Source: an uncultured Ignavibacteriota bacterium
GTDB taxonomy: Bacteria; Bacteroidota; Ignavibacteria; Tepidaquicellales; Tepidaquicellaceae
Reading direction: 5' to 3'
DNA: 27,635 nt
NCBI GenBank assembly: GCA_937983305.1
Contig: CALKAJ010000255.1
Coordinates: forward strand, 1-27,635
Part shown: one piece after another, positions 6,946-15,299 of the stretch
Layout: each line of letters begins with the position of its first letter
Position numbering within the stretch: the stretch's first letter is position 1
Position numbers and translations under genes: made by a program
Notes under the pieces: generated by a model
Told to the model about the DNA's origin: nothing
Databases searched by the model: none
What the model saw: the letters and a program-made list of their open reading frames with translations, nothing else

Positions 6946-7070
6946 TGAGATGTCTCTTCTCACTATTTGCTAAACCCCGTTTGTAACGCATATAATTATT
7001 ATACTGCCTTGATTATGTCTAAATAGTGGTCTATATTTAGGCTTTAATTATGTCTTAATTTAATACTATA
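6946..7070 (+). promoter_or_regulatory. toxin-antitoxin upstream region with inverted and direct repeats
   Basis: An inverted repeat CTAAATA / TATTTAG lies at 7019-7025 and 7034-7040. A direct repeat ATTATGTCT occurs at 7012-7020 and 7047-7055. Phd-family antitoxins usually repress their own operon by binding repeats just before the start codon, so these are candidate operator sites. No clear promoter was found. Confidence 0.4.
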
Positions 7071-7355
7071 ATGAACGAAATAAATATCTCAAACGACATT
7101 ATTCCGGTTGGACAGTTTAAATCCAACCTGGCTAAATATATGAAAGAGATTCAGATGAATAGAAATCCTTTGATAATAACTCAAAACGGGAAACCAACCG
7201 GAGTGTTAATCTCACCATCTGAATTTGATAAGTATCTTCAAACTAAATTATTTATTAATTCAATTGCCCGTGGTTTAACCGATACAGAGAAGGGTGATGT
7301 TTTTTCAACTGCCCGGATAAAAAAGGAATTGCAAAAAAGACGTGCTAAGGAATGA
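7071..7355 (+). CDS. type II antitoxin, Phd/YefM family
   Basis: The protein has 94 residues. The N-terminal part (about residues 10-55) has the Phd/YefM DNA-binding fold: IIPVGQFKSNLAKYMKEIQ, then PLIITQNGKPTGVLISPSEFD, the typical 'piiITqnGkpvavlis..ef' strand-turn-helix. The C-terminal tail is charged (IKKELQKRRAKE), as expected for the toxin-neutralising segment. The stop overlaps the start of the RelE/ParE-like gene by 4 bases (ATGA), the normal coupled arrangement. It probably neutralises the toxin and represses the operon through repeats at 7012-7055. It sits directly after a repeat array, which suggests an accessory island. Confidence 0.88.
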   Translation: MNEINISNDIIPVGQFKSNLAKYMKEIQMNRNPLIITQNGKPTGVLISPSEFDKYLQTKLFINSIARGLTDTEKGDVFSTARIKKELQKRRAKE

Positions 7356-7657
7356 ACAAAAACTTAGTTTGGTCGAAGGAATCTTTAGCACGTTTGCAGG
7401 AGATAGAAGATTTCATCGCTGAAGATAATCCAAAAGCTGCCCTTGAGTTTATTAGTAAAATTATTAACCGTGCGGAGACAATAACATTACACCCCAAAAA
7501 AGGCAGGATTGTTCCGGAAATCGCTGTCGAAAATATCAGAGAATTAATTTATAAAAATTACAGAATAGTTTATCTTATTAAAGAAAAAGCGATTGTTATT
7601 CTTACAGTGTTTGAAGGACATAAATTATTAAACGAAGAAGACTTATACGAAATTTAA
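7352..7657 (+). CDS. RelE/ParE superfamily toxin
   Basis: The 101-residue protein has the RelE/ParE plan: LVWSKESLARLQEIEDFIAEDNPKAA (two N-terminal helices), a middle TITLHPKKGRIVPEI segment, then RELIYKNYRIVYLI and VILTVFEGHKLL strands. Family members either cut ribosome-bound mRNA (RelE) or poison gyrase (ParE). The 'EIEDFIAEDNPKAA' and 'GRIVPEI...RELIYKNYRIVY' wording is closer to the ParE side, but this does not prove the target. gyrB is on the same contig but far away. The gene overlaps the antitoxin by 4 bases and ends 105 bases before the next gene. Confidence 0.87.
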   Translation: MNKNLVWSKESLARLQEIEDFIAEDNPKAALEFISKIINRAETITLHPKKGRIVPEIAVENIRELIYKNYRIVYLIKEKAIVILTVFEGHKLLNEEDLYEI

Positions 7658-7762
7658 AGAGAATTATGAATTCATTCAAAAATAATTTCTAAAGGAAGTT
7701 TTATAATTCCGACGAATAACGGATTTGATGTATTGAAATAAAATATTTATATTATATATATT

Positions 7763-8236
7763 ATGAACAGAATATTTAAAATATTTATACTTGCAGGTTT
7801 AATTGCACTTTCAGGTTGCGGAAAAAACAAATCCGGAAATTTTTATAACACAGGCGATTTTAAAAAATTCTTTGGAGATAAAAACGGCTGTTTTGTTTTA
7901 TATGATGCTAACAACAGATTTTATATCCGCTACAACGATGAGCTTTGCAATAAAAAAATTGATTCTCTTTCGGCAAATGAAACGGTAGAGTTAATGAAAA
8001 CAAACAAGGATTTTCAAAACGATTATAACACGGAAAGCGAAAATTTCGACTCCATACTAAAAGGAAAATCTTCAAAATTTATTTCAGGTAATATAAATTA
8101 CGATACTTTTCGCGGAACCGTAACAATGAAAAATGAAACATATTATTTTTATCTCGCTTTAGAAACAAGCGGTACAAATATAGTAAACGCAAAAGATGTT
8201 TGCATAAAAATTTTAAACAGTTTAAAAATACATTAA
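7763..8236 (+). CDS. small lipoprotein resembling the ends of a class D beta-lactamase fold without the catalytic core
   Basis: This 157-residue lipoprotein has the lipobox ALSGC with Cys19, so it should be anchored in a membrane facing the periplasm or surface. Residues 42-58 (GCFVLYDANNRFYIRYN) look like the N-terminal strands of class D (OXA) beta-lactamases and BlaR sensors, 'G.FVLYD....Y.RYN'. The C-terminus (TYYFYLALET ... CIKILNSLKIH) looks like their last strand and helix. The nucleophile STFK motif, SxV and a proper KTG are absent and the length is about 100 residues short, so it cannot be an active lactamase. Either it is a shrunken relative or the similarity is chance. Its TAA overlaps the ATG of adenine deaminase (TAATG), so the two are translated together. 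Confidence 0.7.
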   Translation: MNRIFKIFILAGLIALSGCGKNKSGNFYNTGDFKKFFGDKNGCFVLYDANNRFYIRYNDELCNKKIDSLSANETVELMKTNKDFQNDYNTESENFDSILKGKSSKFISGNINYDTFRGTVTMKNETYYFYLALETSGTNIVNAKDVCIKILNSLKIH

Positions 8237-9870
8237 TGAAAACTTACAAAGGAAACATAGCAGACGTTATTAACAGGAAAATATTTTTTGGTGAAATATC
8301 CGTTGATAATAATAAAATTTCAGATATAAAAGTTATTTCCGGCGAAATTAATCCCGCATATAATTTTCTTATGCCCGGTTTTATTGATTCTCATATTCAT
8401 ATTGAAAGCTCAATGCTTATTCCCTCAGAGTTTGCAAGGGCGGCTTCGGTTCACGGCACCGTTGCTACGGTTTCAGACCCTCACGAAATTGCAAACGTTC
8501 TTGGAGTTCAGGGAGTTAAGTTTATGATTGAAAACGGAAAGAAGGTTCCTTTTAAGTTTTATTTTGGAGTTCCTTCGTGCGTTCCTGCCACAAGCTTTGA
8601 AACATCAGGTGCCGTACTGAATGCCGATGATATTGAAAAACTTTTTTTGGAGGAAGGGCTTCATTATCTGAGCGAAATGATGAACTTCCCCGGCGTGGTT
8701 TTCAAAGATGAATCAGTTATGGCAAAACTTGAAGTTGCAAAAAAGTTAAATAAACCGATTGACGGTCATGCTCCGGGCTTAAAAGGCGATCAGCTGAAAG
8801 CCTATGTCTCTGCAGGAATAACAACTGACCACGAAGCTTATGAATATGATGAAGCGGTTGAGAAAATTAATCTCGGAATGAAAATACTCATTCGCGAGGG
8901 TTCTGCCGCAAAGAATTTTGATACGTTGAAAAATTTGATTTCGGAATATAATGATATGGTTATGCTTTGCAGTGACGATAAACACCCCGATAATCTTGTT
9001 GAAGGGCATATTAATCTTCTTGTAAAAAAAGCTGTCGCCGAAGGTTTTGATTTGTTCGATGTCCTTAACACTGCAACAGTTAATCCTGTCAGGCATTATA
9101 ATCTCGAAGTAGGATTGCTTCAAAAAGGTGACTATGCCGATTTTATTATTGTTGAAGACTTAAAGAATTTTAATGTACTTAAAACTTTTATTAACGGAGA
9201 ACTTGTTGCCGAAAACGGTGTAACCCTGATTCAACCCGTGAAAGAAAATGCAATTAATAATTTTTATTGTGATAAAAAATCTGTTGGAGATTTTTTTGTG
9301 AAAGATGAAGGCGGATTGTTAAAAGTAATTGAAGCACTTGACGGACAGTTAATTACAAAACCATATATTGCAACCCCGAAAACAGAAAACGGAAATATAA
9401 TTTCATCTGTTGAAGAAGATGTTTTGAAAATCTCAGTTGTAAACAGATATAAAAATTCAAAACCGGCAATAGCATTTATAAAAAATATCGGAATTAAGTC
9501 CGGTGCCATTGCTTCAAGTGTTGCTCACGATTCTCATAATATTATTGCCGTTGGAACAAGCAATATTGATTTATGCAGAGCAGTAAATGCTTTAATTGAT
9601 TCGAAGGGCGGCATTGCAGTTATAAATGGTGAAGAAGAAATGGTTCTGCCTTTACCTGTCGGTGGGATTATGTCGGCTGAAGATGTTCATACCGTTGCGG
9701 AAAAATATTCTGCTTTGGATAAGAAGGCGAAAGAACTTGGAAGCAAACTTATTGCTCCGTTTATGACGCTATCATTTATGGCATTGCTGGTTATTCCTGC
9801 TCTGAAGTTAAGCGACAAAGGACTATTTGACGGAAACAAATTCCAATTTACTGATATCGAACAAAATTAA
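8236..9870 (+). CDS. ade: adenine deaminase
   Basis: The protein has 544 residues from the ATG at 8236. An in-frame ATG at 8200 would only add 12 residues inside the upstream gene, whereas TAATG coupling and the family N-terminus favour 8236. It converts adenine to hypoxanthine and ammonia in purine salvage (EC 3.5.4.2). Metal-binding and catalytic signatures of the amidohydrolase superfamily are present: GFIDSHIHIESSM, VSDPHEIANV, DGHAPG, TTDHEAYEYDEA, CSDDKHPDNL. The C-terminal family block is present too (SSVAHDSHNIIAVG, LPLPVGGIMS). Length is close to normal for Ade. Its stop overlaps the stop of the converging DUF5916 gene in a TTAA. Confidence 0.95.
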   Translation: MKTYKGNIADVINRKIFFGEISVDNNKISDIKVISGEINPAYNFLMPGFIDSHIHIESSMLIPSEFARAASVHGTVATVSDPHEIANVLGVQGVKFMIENGKKVPFKFYFGVPSCVPATSFETSGAVLNADDIEKLFLEEGLHYLSEMMNFPGVVFKDESVMAKLEVAKKLNKPIDGHAPGLKGDQLKAYVSAGITTDHEAYEYDEAVEKINLGMKILIREGSAAKNFDTLKNLISEYNDMVMLCSDDKHPDNLVEGHINLLVKKAVAEGFDLFDVLNTATVNPVRHYNLEVGLLQKGDYADFIIVEDLKNFNVLKTFINGELVAENGVTLIQPVKENAINNFYCDKKSVGDFFVKDEGGLLKVIEALDGQLITKPYIATPKTENGNIISSVEEDVLKISVVNRYKNSKPAIAFIKNIGIKSGAIASSVAHDSHNIIAVGTSNIDLCRAVNALIDSKGGIAVINGEEEMVLPLPVGGIMSAEDVHTVAEKYSALDKKAKELGSKLIAPFMTLSFMALLVIPALKLSDKGLFDGNKFQFTDIEQN

Positions 9871-11900
9871 AAATTAAAATCATAACCAACCTTGAAATAC
9901 CTTCGTGTATATTCAAGGTTTTCACCGTCAAGGTTAAGTACAAGATACAAATTACTGCCTGCGAAAAATTCATATTGAACCATTGCATTCAACAGAGATT
10001 CTTTGGAATAAGTATCTCTTTGATAAAATGCCCTCAGATATAACTTTTTCATTACCTTGTAATCAAGTCTTGAATTTATAATTGTTCTTTGTGTATCAAA
10101 AACATCAATATAATTTACGCTTGTTCTCAAAGATACTTTTTCGAATAGATTCAAATCGAATCCGAAATAGGGATTCTTCAAATCCGAATCATAATACTTT
10201 CCGAAAAAATAACCGGCATATACAGAGTTATTTCCGAGTATGTATCTCATACTGTAATCCTGTAAAAAATTATCTTTTCTAATAATATTTCCGTAAGTAT
10301 CAAAATCGTTTGGCCTGTTATATTCAAGATAATAGCCAAAATTCATATAACCCGAAATCTTTGTGTAAAAATTAAAGCTGAGTCTGTCCTGCTGAATAAA
10401 ATCATCCGACAATGTTCTCGAACGGTAATATCCGCCGTTTATATTTATTGTTGGAAAGAGAGCTCTTGGAATTGACCACTGGTAACCGCCTGATGCAGAA
10501 ACTTCGTCGTAATCGTTATAAGTTCCAACTCTTGCGTTAAACATAGTGGAAGCTTCGAAATTTTTATCAACCCTGTTATAAAATACATCTCCGTAGGGTC
10601 CCTCATTTCCGGAGCCTTCATAATATGCATATAGATTATAAGCATTGCCGTCAAAATTACTGACAAACTGTCCGTTTAATCTTATTTGATTATCAGGAAA
10701 TCTGTAACGGCTGTCAATACTTATTATCCTTTCGTGTGAATTTGACTTTGTTTCATTGGATGCTAAAAAGAATCCTCCCAATGAAAGATTTGAAAATTCA
10801 AACTTTGGTCTTGCCACGAAATAATCTCTGCCTTGTGTCAGCTCATCATTTTTCTCTTTTAAATAAATTATCCCTGTCTTAAGTTTATCACTCCTGTAAG
10901 TATAATTAAATCCGTAATCAATATTTTGAATGGCGCGAGTGTAAAATAAATTTATCTGAGAACGGTATATGTCAAGGTCTTTGCTGAAGAAAGGTCTTTT
11001 TTCCTGTAAATAAATAGGTCTGTTATAAAATGAAAAAGAATAGGGATCCGCTTCAAGCGTAGATTCGTCTGTATTGAAAGTTCCTTTAAATTTATGTTTA
11101 TCCAGAGAAGCTGTCATCTCACCGCCAAGCTTTGCCCTGTAAGTCGAATCGTTAAATTTCTCGCCTACTACAAAAGGAGTTGCGGAAAAATTTAAATTTA
11201 ACTTTTCATCAAACGGTTTAATATTTACCGCCTCCATACTTTTCATACTCATTAATTCAGTATTTGGAACATTTGAATAGAAATAAGACGTGCCGTCAGG
11301 TCTGTATGCAAACATGTGAAAGTTAACTCCAATTTCACCTTTGTTTTTATTCTGAATTTTATCAACCGGTATCTTTACTTCTGTTTCAATATATCCCGGC
11401 TCTGTTTCAGTTGCCTCCCTGTGAGTAATTGATTTATTTTCCCATACCCAATCCCACTCGGAAGATTGATTTTTCTGATTGAATATCAAAACGTCTCTTT
11501 GATTATCAATATAACTGAATGCGAAAAGGTATCCGTTTTGTCTTTTATTCTCAAGGTCGAGTATAATAAATGCTTCACTTTCCTCATCCGTACTTCTGTC
11601 TCTTACCTGTGACTGGGAAATTACTTTGCTTCTCGGATAAAATTTGAATGCAAAATACAAAGCATCACTTGTTTGCTTCATAAATATAACAGTGCTGTCA
11701 ATACTTTGCTTGTCATCTTTCGGTATAAAAATATAGAAGTCCTTGAAAACTTTTGAATCTTTCCATTCAATGTTTTCTATCTTGCCGTCAATTTTCGGAA
11801 CAACCGATAATTGTTTCTCGCCCTGCCCCTGTGCCGTAATATTATTTCCCCTTATCAAAACGGCTAAGACCACGAAAAATATAATAGTAGATAAACGCAT
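9867..11900 (-). CDS. DUF5916 outer-membrane protein with N-terminal CBM9-like domain
   Basis: The 677-residue protein has a signal peptide (about residues 1-24). Residues about 30-215 form a carbohydrate-family-9-like beta-sandwich (KIDGKIENIEWKDSKVFKDF, ALYFAFKFYP, ESEAFIILDLE). A long barrel-forming region follows, with the family block IYLQEKRPFFSKDLDIY ... FYTRAI and a C-terminal aromatic ending (FKVGYDFNF). This architecture is the DUF5916 family of Bacteroidota and Ignavibacteria, whose function is not established. It is the last gene of a minus-strand set with the DUF3943 and repeat-rich surface proteins (78-base gap to the previous gene), all predicted at the outer membrane. Confidence 0.88.
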   Translation of the reverse strand: MRLSTIIFFVVLAVLIRGNNITAQGQGEKQLSVVPKIDGKIENIEWKDSKVFKDFYIFIPKDDKQSIDSTVIFMKQTSDALYFAFKFYPRSKVISQSQVRDRSTDEESEAFIILDLENKRQNGYLFAFSYIDNQRDVLIFNQKNQSSEWDWVWENKSITHREATETEPGYIETEVKIPVDKIQNKNKGEIGVNFHMFAYRPDGTSYFYSNVPNTELMSMKSMEAVNIKPFDEKLNLNFSATPFVVGEKFNDSTYRAKLGGEMTASLDKHKFKGTFNTDESTLEADPYSFSFYNRPIYLQEKRPFFSKDLDIYRSQINLFYTRAIQNIDYGFNYTYRSDKLKTGIIYLKEKNDELTQGRDYFVARPKFEFSNLSLGGFFLASNETKSNSHERIISIDSRYRFPDNQIRLNGQFVSNFDGNAYNLYAYYEGSGNEGPYGDVFYNRVDKNFEASTMFNARVGTYNDYDEVSASGGYQWSIPRALFPTININGGYYRSRTLSDDFIQQDRLSFNFYTKISGYMNFGYYLEYNRPNDFDTYGNIIRKDNFLQDYSMRYILGNNSVYAGYFFGKYYDSDLKNPYFGFDLNLFEKVSLRTSVNYIDVFDTQRTIINSRLDYKVMKKLYLRAFYQRDTYSKESLLNAMVQYEFFAGSNLYLVLNLDGENLEYTRRYFKVGYDFNF

Positions 11901-11978
11901 AATACTTCAGTTAAAGATTCTCGGATGTCTTTTTTACGGAAATATTAATAAAATAGTTACGATGTGTTACATTCGGTT

Positions 11979-13505
11979 TTAGAAATTATTTGAAATGAAA
12001 AGCTTCATTTCGTAAACATTTGTGAAAAAGTTGTTATATTTTACATAATACGAAGCTCTTCTATAGTAATTATATTCAAATCCAAGATTTGTTTTTTCGT
12101 TTAATGCAAATGCAATTCGAGGGGTGAACATAAGCAAGTTGTCCCTTCCGTCCGCTCCGTCAATAGTATAAATTGTGTAGTTATATAGACCAAGGAATAA
12201 GTAACCTTTCTTTTGGATTGTTAATATAGTTTCTATTTTATTTGAATAACCCATACCAAAATTGTAATCCCGATATGCTGTTCCGTCTGCTTCATATTTG
12301 AAAGCTTCTTTTATGTTAGAGCCACCGCCGAGTACAATCCCTGCAAGATGAATGCTTGTCTCGAAATCAACGGCACTCACTGTCGGAATTCTGTATATTA
12401 TGCCTGCTCCGAGGCTTTGTGCTCCGATTCTATAATTTGTATTGTCGTAATAATCGAAATGCTGAAACATTCCTATCAGAATTTTTTGGTCAGCTTTATA
12501 TCTATAATTCTTTCCGAAAATTAAACCGCAAACATTAACCTGATTGATTAAGGGTTGAGTTCCAACACTGAAAATTGTTTTTACATTAAAAAAGTCGTAA
12601 GGTTTTCTCGTTTTATTTATATATGGATTTCCGTAGTATAAATCAAGCCTGAGAGAAAGGTTTCCATTGCCCTGATACAATTGACCCATTTTATAATAAA
12701 AACTTGGACCAATTGAAATAGTGCTGTAAACATCTTCAATTTCATAACTGCTTTTTGGTTTAACTCTTGACATCTCACCTCTGAAAAATCTGTTAATTCC
12801 TCTTGTAGGGGCAAGGAGAAATGCTCCGATTTCTCTCCATAGTCTTTCGCTTCCTGTTTTTCTTTCGTCAATTATTTTCGATGAAAGTCTGTATGTCATT
12901 TCACCGAGTGCAATACCGCCGAGAGTTGTTGAAATTAAATCGTTCTTGGACGGATAATTTGTTTCCATAAATAATTCCCACATCAAACTGCCGCCAAGTG
13001 AATATGGAGCGGACTGCCAGAAATTCAAACCGCTTGACCTTGCGAAATTAAAATATGTATTTCCGTGATAAGGGTGCATAAACTGATTTGTTGCAAAGTT
13101 ATCAGAATCCCATACCCACATATACTTAAAGTTTTCTTTAATAGAATTTGTGCTGATTACTGCCCATGGCTGCGGAGAAATATATCTGCTCATTGACCAG
13201 ACACCGAAATTTAGAACAATAATTTCTGCAACCGGAATTAAAAAATTCTTTTTCGGAACATAAGAAGAATCAAATTTTAATTGATTTATCTCAACATTCT
13301 TTGTGTAACCCAATGGAACAATGTTTGTATCTCCTAAAATCCCGCGCAGAGGATTTTTCAATGTCATTCTGTTACCCTGTCCATTTTCCGAATCTGTCAA
13401 AAGGCTTAATTTTGTATTTATTAGTTTTTCCGAGATATTATCCTGAGCAAAAGAAACATTGAATATAAGAGCAGCAAATAACAAAGAAAATAATATTTTA
13501 TTCAT
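11979..13505 (-). CDS. DUF3943 outer-membrane protein
   Basis: The 508-residue protein has a signal peptide (MNKILFSLLFAALIFNVSFAQ). The central block has the DUF3943 signatures: NQFMHPYHGNTYFNFARSSG, FWQSAPYSLGGSLMWELFME, NDLISTTLGGIALGEMTYRL. The C-terminal half is a run of amphipathic strands, ending FISNNF, that suggests an outer-membrane barrel. The ATG overlaps the stop of the upstream gene (ATGA), so translation is coupled. Function is unknown. Confidence 0.85.
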   Translation of the reverse strand: MNKILFSLLFAALIFNVSFAQDNISEKLINTKLSLLTDSENGQGNRMTLKNPLRGILGDTNIVPLGYTKNVEINQLKFDSSYVPKKNFLIPVAEIIVLNFGVWSMSRYISPQPWAVISTNSIKENFKYMWVWDSDNFATNQFMHPYHGNTYFNFARSSGLNFWQSAPYSLGGSLMWELFMETNYPSKNDLISTTLGGIALGEMTYRLSSKIIDERKTGSERLWREIGAFLLAPTRGINRFFRGEMSRVKPKSSYEIEDVYSTISIGPSFYYKMGQLYQGNGNLSLRLDLYYGNPYINKTRKPYDFFNVKTIFSVGTQPLINQVNVCGLIFGKNYRYKADQKILIGMFQHFDYYDNTNYRIGAQSLGAGIIYRIPTVSAVDFETSIHLAGIVLGGGSNIKEAFKYEADGTAYRDYNFGMGYSNKIETILTIQKKGYLFLGLYNYTIYTIDGADGRDNLLMFTPRIAFALNEKTNLGFEYNYYRRASYYVKYNNFFTNVYEMKLFISNNF

Positions 13506-14641
13506 AATAAGATTATGCCTCCTTCCAGTATAAATTTCTTAAAGAACTCACCTTTGCTGTAACTGTCATAAACCCTTGAAACGCCGCCGTTGACAAATAT
13601 TCCAAGTCTCTTCAAAATTTGTTTTTCAAGACCCAGTCTAAACGAAAAAGCAAATTGATTTTTACTCGGTTTGCCGCGTGTTTGGTCGGATTCGCTTGAC
13701 AAGTGGGAAAAACCTGCATCTGCATTTAAGTTTAAAAAGTTAAAATCAAATGAATATCCAACCCTGTAAGTAAACATAACTGATTTCTCAGTGGTAGAAA
13801 AAGTAATTGGAGTTCCTAAATCAAACATAGTGTAAATATTATTTGTTTTAAACCTTACTCCAAGTGTTCCATAAGCAAAGTTTCCTCCCGAAAGTAATAA
13901 CTGAACCTTAGTTTTACTTCCGGTATAAAACAAACCGAGCGACAACCCATCTTGTTTTTTATCAACCAGATTTATAATTCCAAGCTGCAGTCCTTTATTA
14001 AACTCGGATACATTGGCTATCCCAATCTGGACACCGTGTTGACGAAGAGTCATATTAAAAAAAGATGTTTGCAATCCTTTATTTAAACCTCCCGCAAGAT
14101 TGAAAAGAATAGCAAACTGCAAACCTTTCATTTCTTTACCGGTTATATTACCTGCCAGAGATAACTGCGCCAGATTAATATCTTTTGCGGTCAGGTTATA
14201 AAGTCCGGCAATCTGGACACCATTTGTATTTTCAAAACAAAGATTACCTATTAGTGCAGATTGAATACCATTAAAATCATCAAAAATCAAATTACCGACT
14301 CCTCCGAAAATAATTCCGTGCCCGCCTTCCGTGAGAGAGTTAACACCTGCCGTAAGTTGAATTCCGTTTAATTTTTTTCTTGTCTCGGAATAAATTCCGT
14401 TTAACTGGACTCCGTCAACATTTCCATCAAGAACAGAAAAAACGGTATTTAATCCAAATCCTTTGAGATTATTAAATTCCGAGCCGATGATACCAAGATT
14501 AAAATTTACATCATCTTCCAAGGACTGATTAATACTAACAGGATATACTAATGAAAGATTAACAGGTAATTGTTTCCCCTGGGGAAAAGCAAGATTACAA
14601 AAAAGCAATAAAATGGAAATAAGAAGGCAAAGTTTTCTCAT
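13502..14641 (-). CDS. surface-repeat protein (GLQxGxxN / LA_2272-like repeats)
   Basis: About 379 residues from the ATG at 14641, where a standard signal peptide begins (MRKLCLLISILLLFCNLAFPQ). ATGs at 14647 and 14737 are in frame but put extra residues before it. Residues about 70-270 are a run of roughly 20-residue repeats with G-[IV]-Q-x-[AG]-x-x-x-N (NGIQSALIGNL, NGVQIAGLYNL, KGLQFAILFNL, KGLQLGIINLV). This pattern occurs in LA_2272-type surface repeats and related Bacteroidota proteins and should form a beta-rich solenoid or barrel wall. The C-terminal 130 residues look like outer-membrane strands. It is the first gene of the minus-strand operon and overlaps the DUF3943 gene by 4 bases. 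Role unknown. Confidence 0.8.
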   Translation of the reverse strand: MRKLCLLISILLLFCNLAFPQGKQLPVNLSLVYPVSINQSLEDDVNFNLGIIGSEFNNLKGFGLNTVFSVLDGNVDGVQLNGIYSETRKKLNGIQLTAGVNSLTEGGHGIIFGGVGNLIFDDFNGIQSALIGNLCFENTNGVQIAGLYNLTAKDINLAQLSLAGNITGKEMKGLQFAILFNLAGGLNKGLQTSFFNMTLRQHGVQIGIANVSEFNKGLQLGIINLVDKKQDGLSLGLFYTGSKTKVQLLLSGGNFAYGTLGVRFKTNNIYTMFDLGTPITFSTTEKSVMFTYRVGYSFDFNFLNLNADAGFSHLSSESDQTRGKPSKNQFAFSFRLGLEKQILKRLGIFVNGGVSRVYDSYSKGEFFKKFILEGGIILL

Positions 14642-14746
14642 ATACATTAATTTTATTTTGATTGAATATAATAAATAAAAATTTAATAAAACACAGGTAT
14701 AATATAGTATGTTACCATCACTGCTTAGCAGTCGCAAAGAGCGGGC

Positions 14747-14775
14747 TTGAACATAATTTAATTATATGATATAAA
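14747..14775 (+). promoter_or_regulatory. sigma70-type promoter for the HIT-leuS operon
   Basis: TTGAAC at 14747-14752 and TATAAA at 14770-14775 are separated by exactly 17 bases, close to the consensus. The predicted start of transcription would be about 60 bases before the HIT gene. It lies in the 203-base divergent gap between this operon and the minus-strand envelope genes. Confidence 0.5.
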
Positions 14776-14844
14776 GACGTTATCTTTTTACCCTGAAAGT
14801 CTCGGAGCTAATTATTATCTTAAGGGTTAAAAATTTAATACATT

Positions 14845-15297
14845 ATGCATAAAGACGATTGTATTTTTTGTAAAATAGTTAAAGGTGAAATTCCTTCATA
14901 TAAAGTATATGAAGATGACGATTTTCTCGGATTTCTGGATATCTTCCCTAATACTAAAGGTATGACGCTTATAATTCCGAAAAATCACTACGATTCATAT
15001 ACTTTCGAAATGCCTGACGAGGTTTATTCAAAATTCCTCCTCACCGCAAAAAAATTTGGAAAAATTATCGATAAGAAATTAGGTACTCAGAGAACGGCAC
15101 TTGTTATGGAAGGCATGGGCGTAAATCATGCTCATATAAAATTATATCCGCTTCACGGGCTTGGAAAAGATTTTAAAGCAATTATTCCTGAAGGTGAACA
15201 TTTTTATGAAAAGTATCAGGGATATTTATCCACAATTTTAGGTCCAAAAGCAAAAGACGAAGATTTACTTAAAATTCAAAAGTTAATAACCGACTAA
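14845..15297 (+). CDS. HIT-family protein with altered histidine triad
   Basis: The protein has 150 residues. The HIT fold is clear: CIFCKIVKGEIPSYKVYEDD, LDIFPNTKGMTLIIPKNHYDS, then NHAHIKLYPLHG. Cys6, Cys9 and His48 fit the structural zinc site of zinc-type HIT proteins. The triad HxHxH is here H95-A-H97-I-K99, so the nucleophile position His97 remains but the third histidine is a lysine. GalT-type enzymes carry Gln there, so the change need not kill activity but makes the usual AMP-hydrolase call unsafe. The gene ends 2 bases before leuS and shares its promoter. Confidence 0.88.
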   Translation: MHKDDCIFCKIVKGEIPSYKVYEDDDFLGFLDIFPNTKGMTLIIPKNHYDSYTFEMPDEVYSKFLLTAKKFGKIIDKKLGTQRTALVMEGMGVNHAHIKLYPLHGLGKDFKAIIPEGEHFYEKYQGYLSTILGPKAKDEDLLKIQKLITD

Positions 15298-15299
15298 TT

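Noticed and set aside
8200..8235. ATG at 8200 as the start of adenine deaminase
   Set aside because: It lies inside the lipoprotein gene; the TAATG at 8234-8238 and the family N-terminus favour 8236.
7763..8236. Active class D beta-lactamase
   Set aside because: The serine motif STFK and the KTG motif are missing and the protein is too short.
14642..14737. ATG at 14737 as the start of the surface-repeat gene
   Set aside because: It would put 32 unlikely residues before the signal peptide that starts at 14641.
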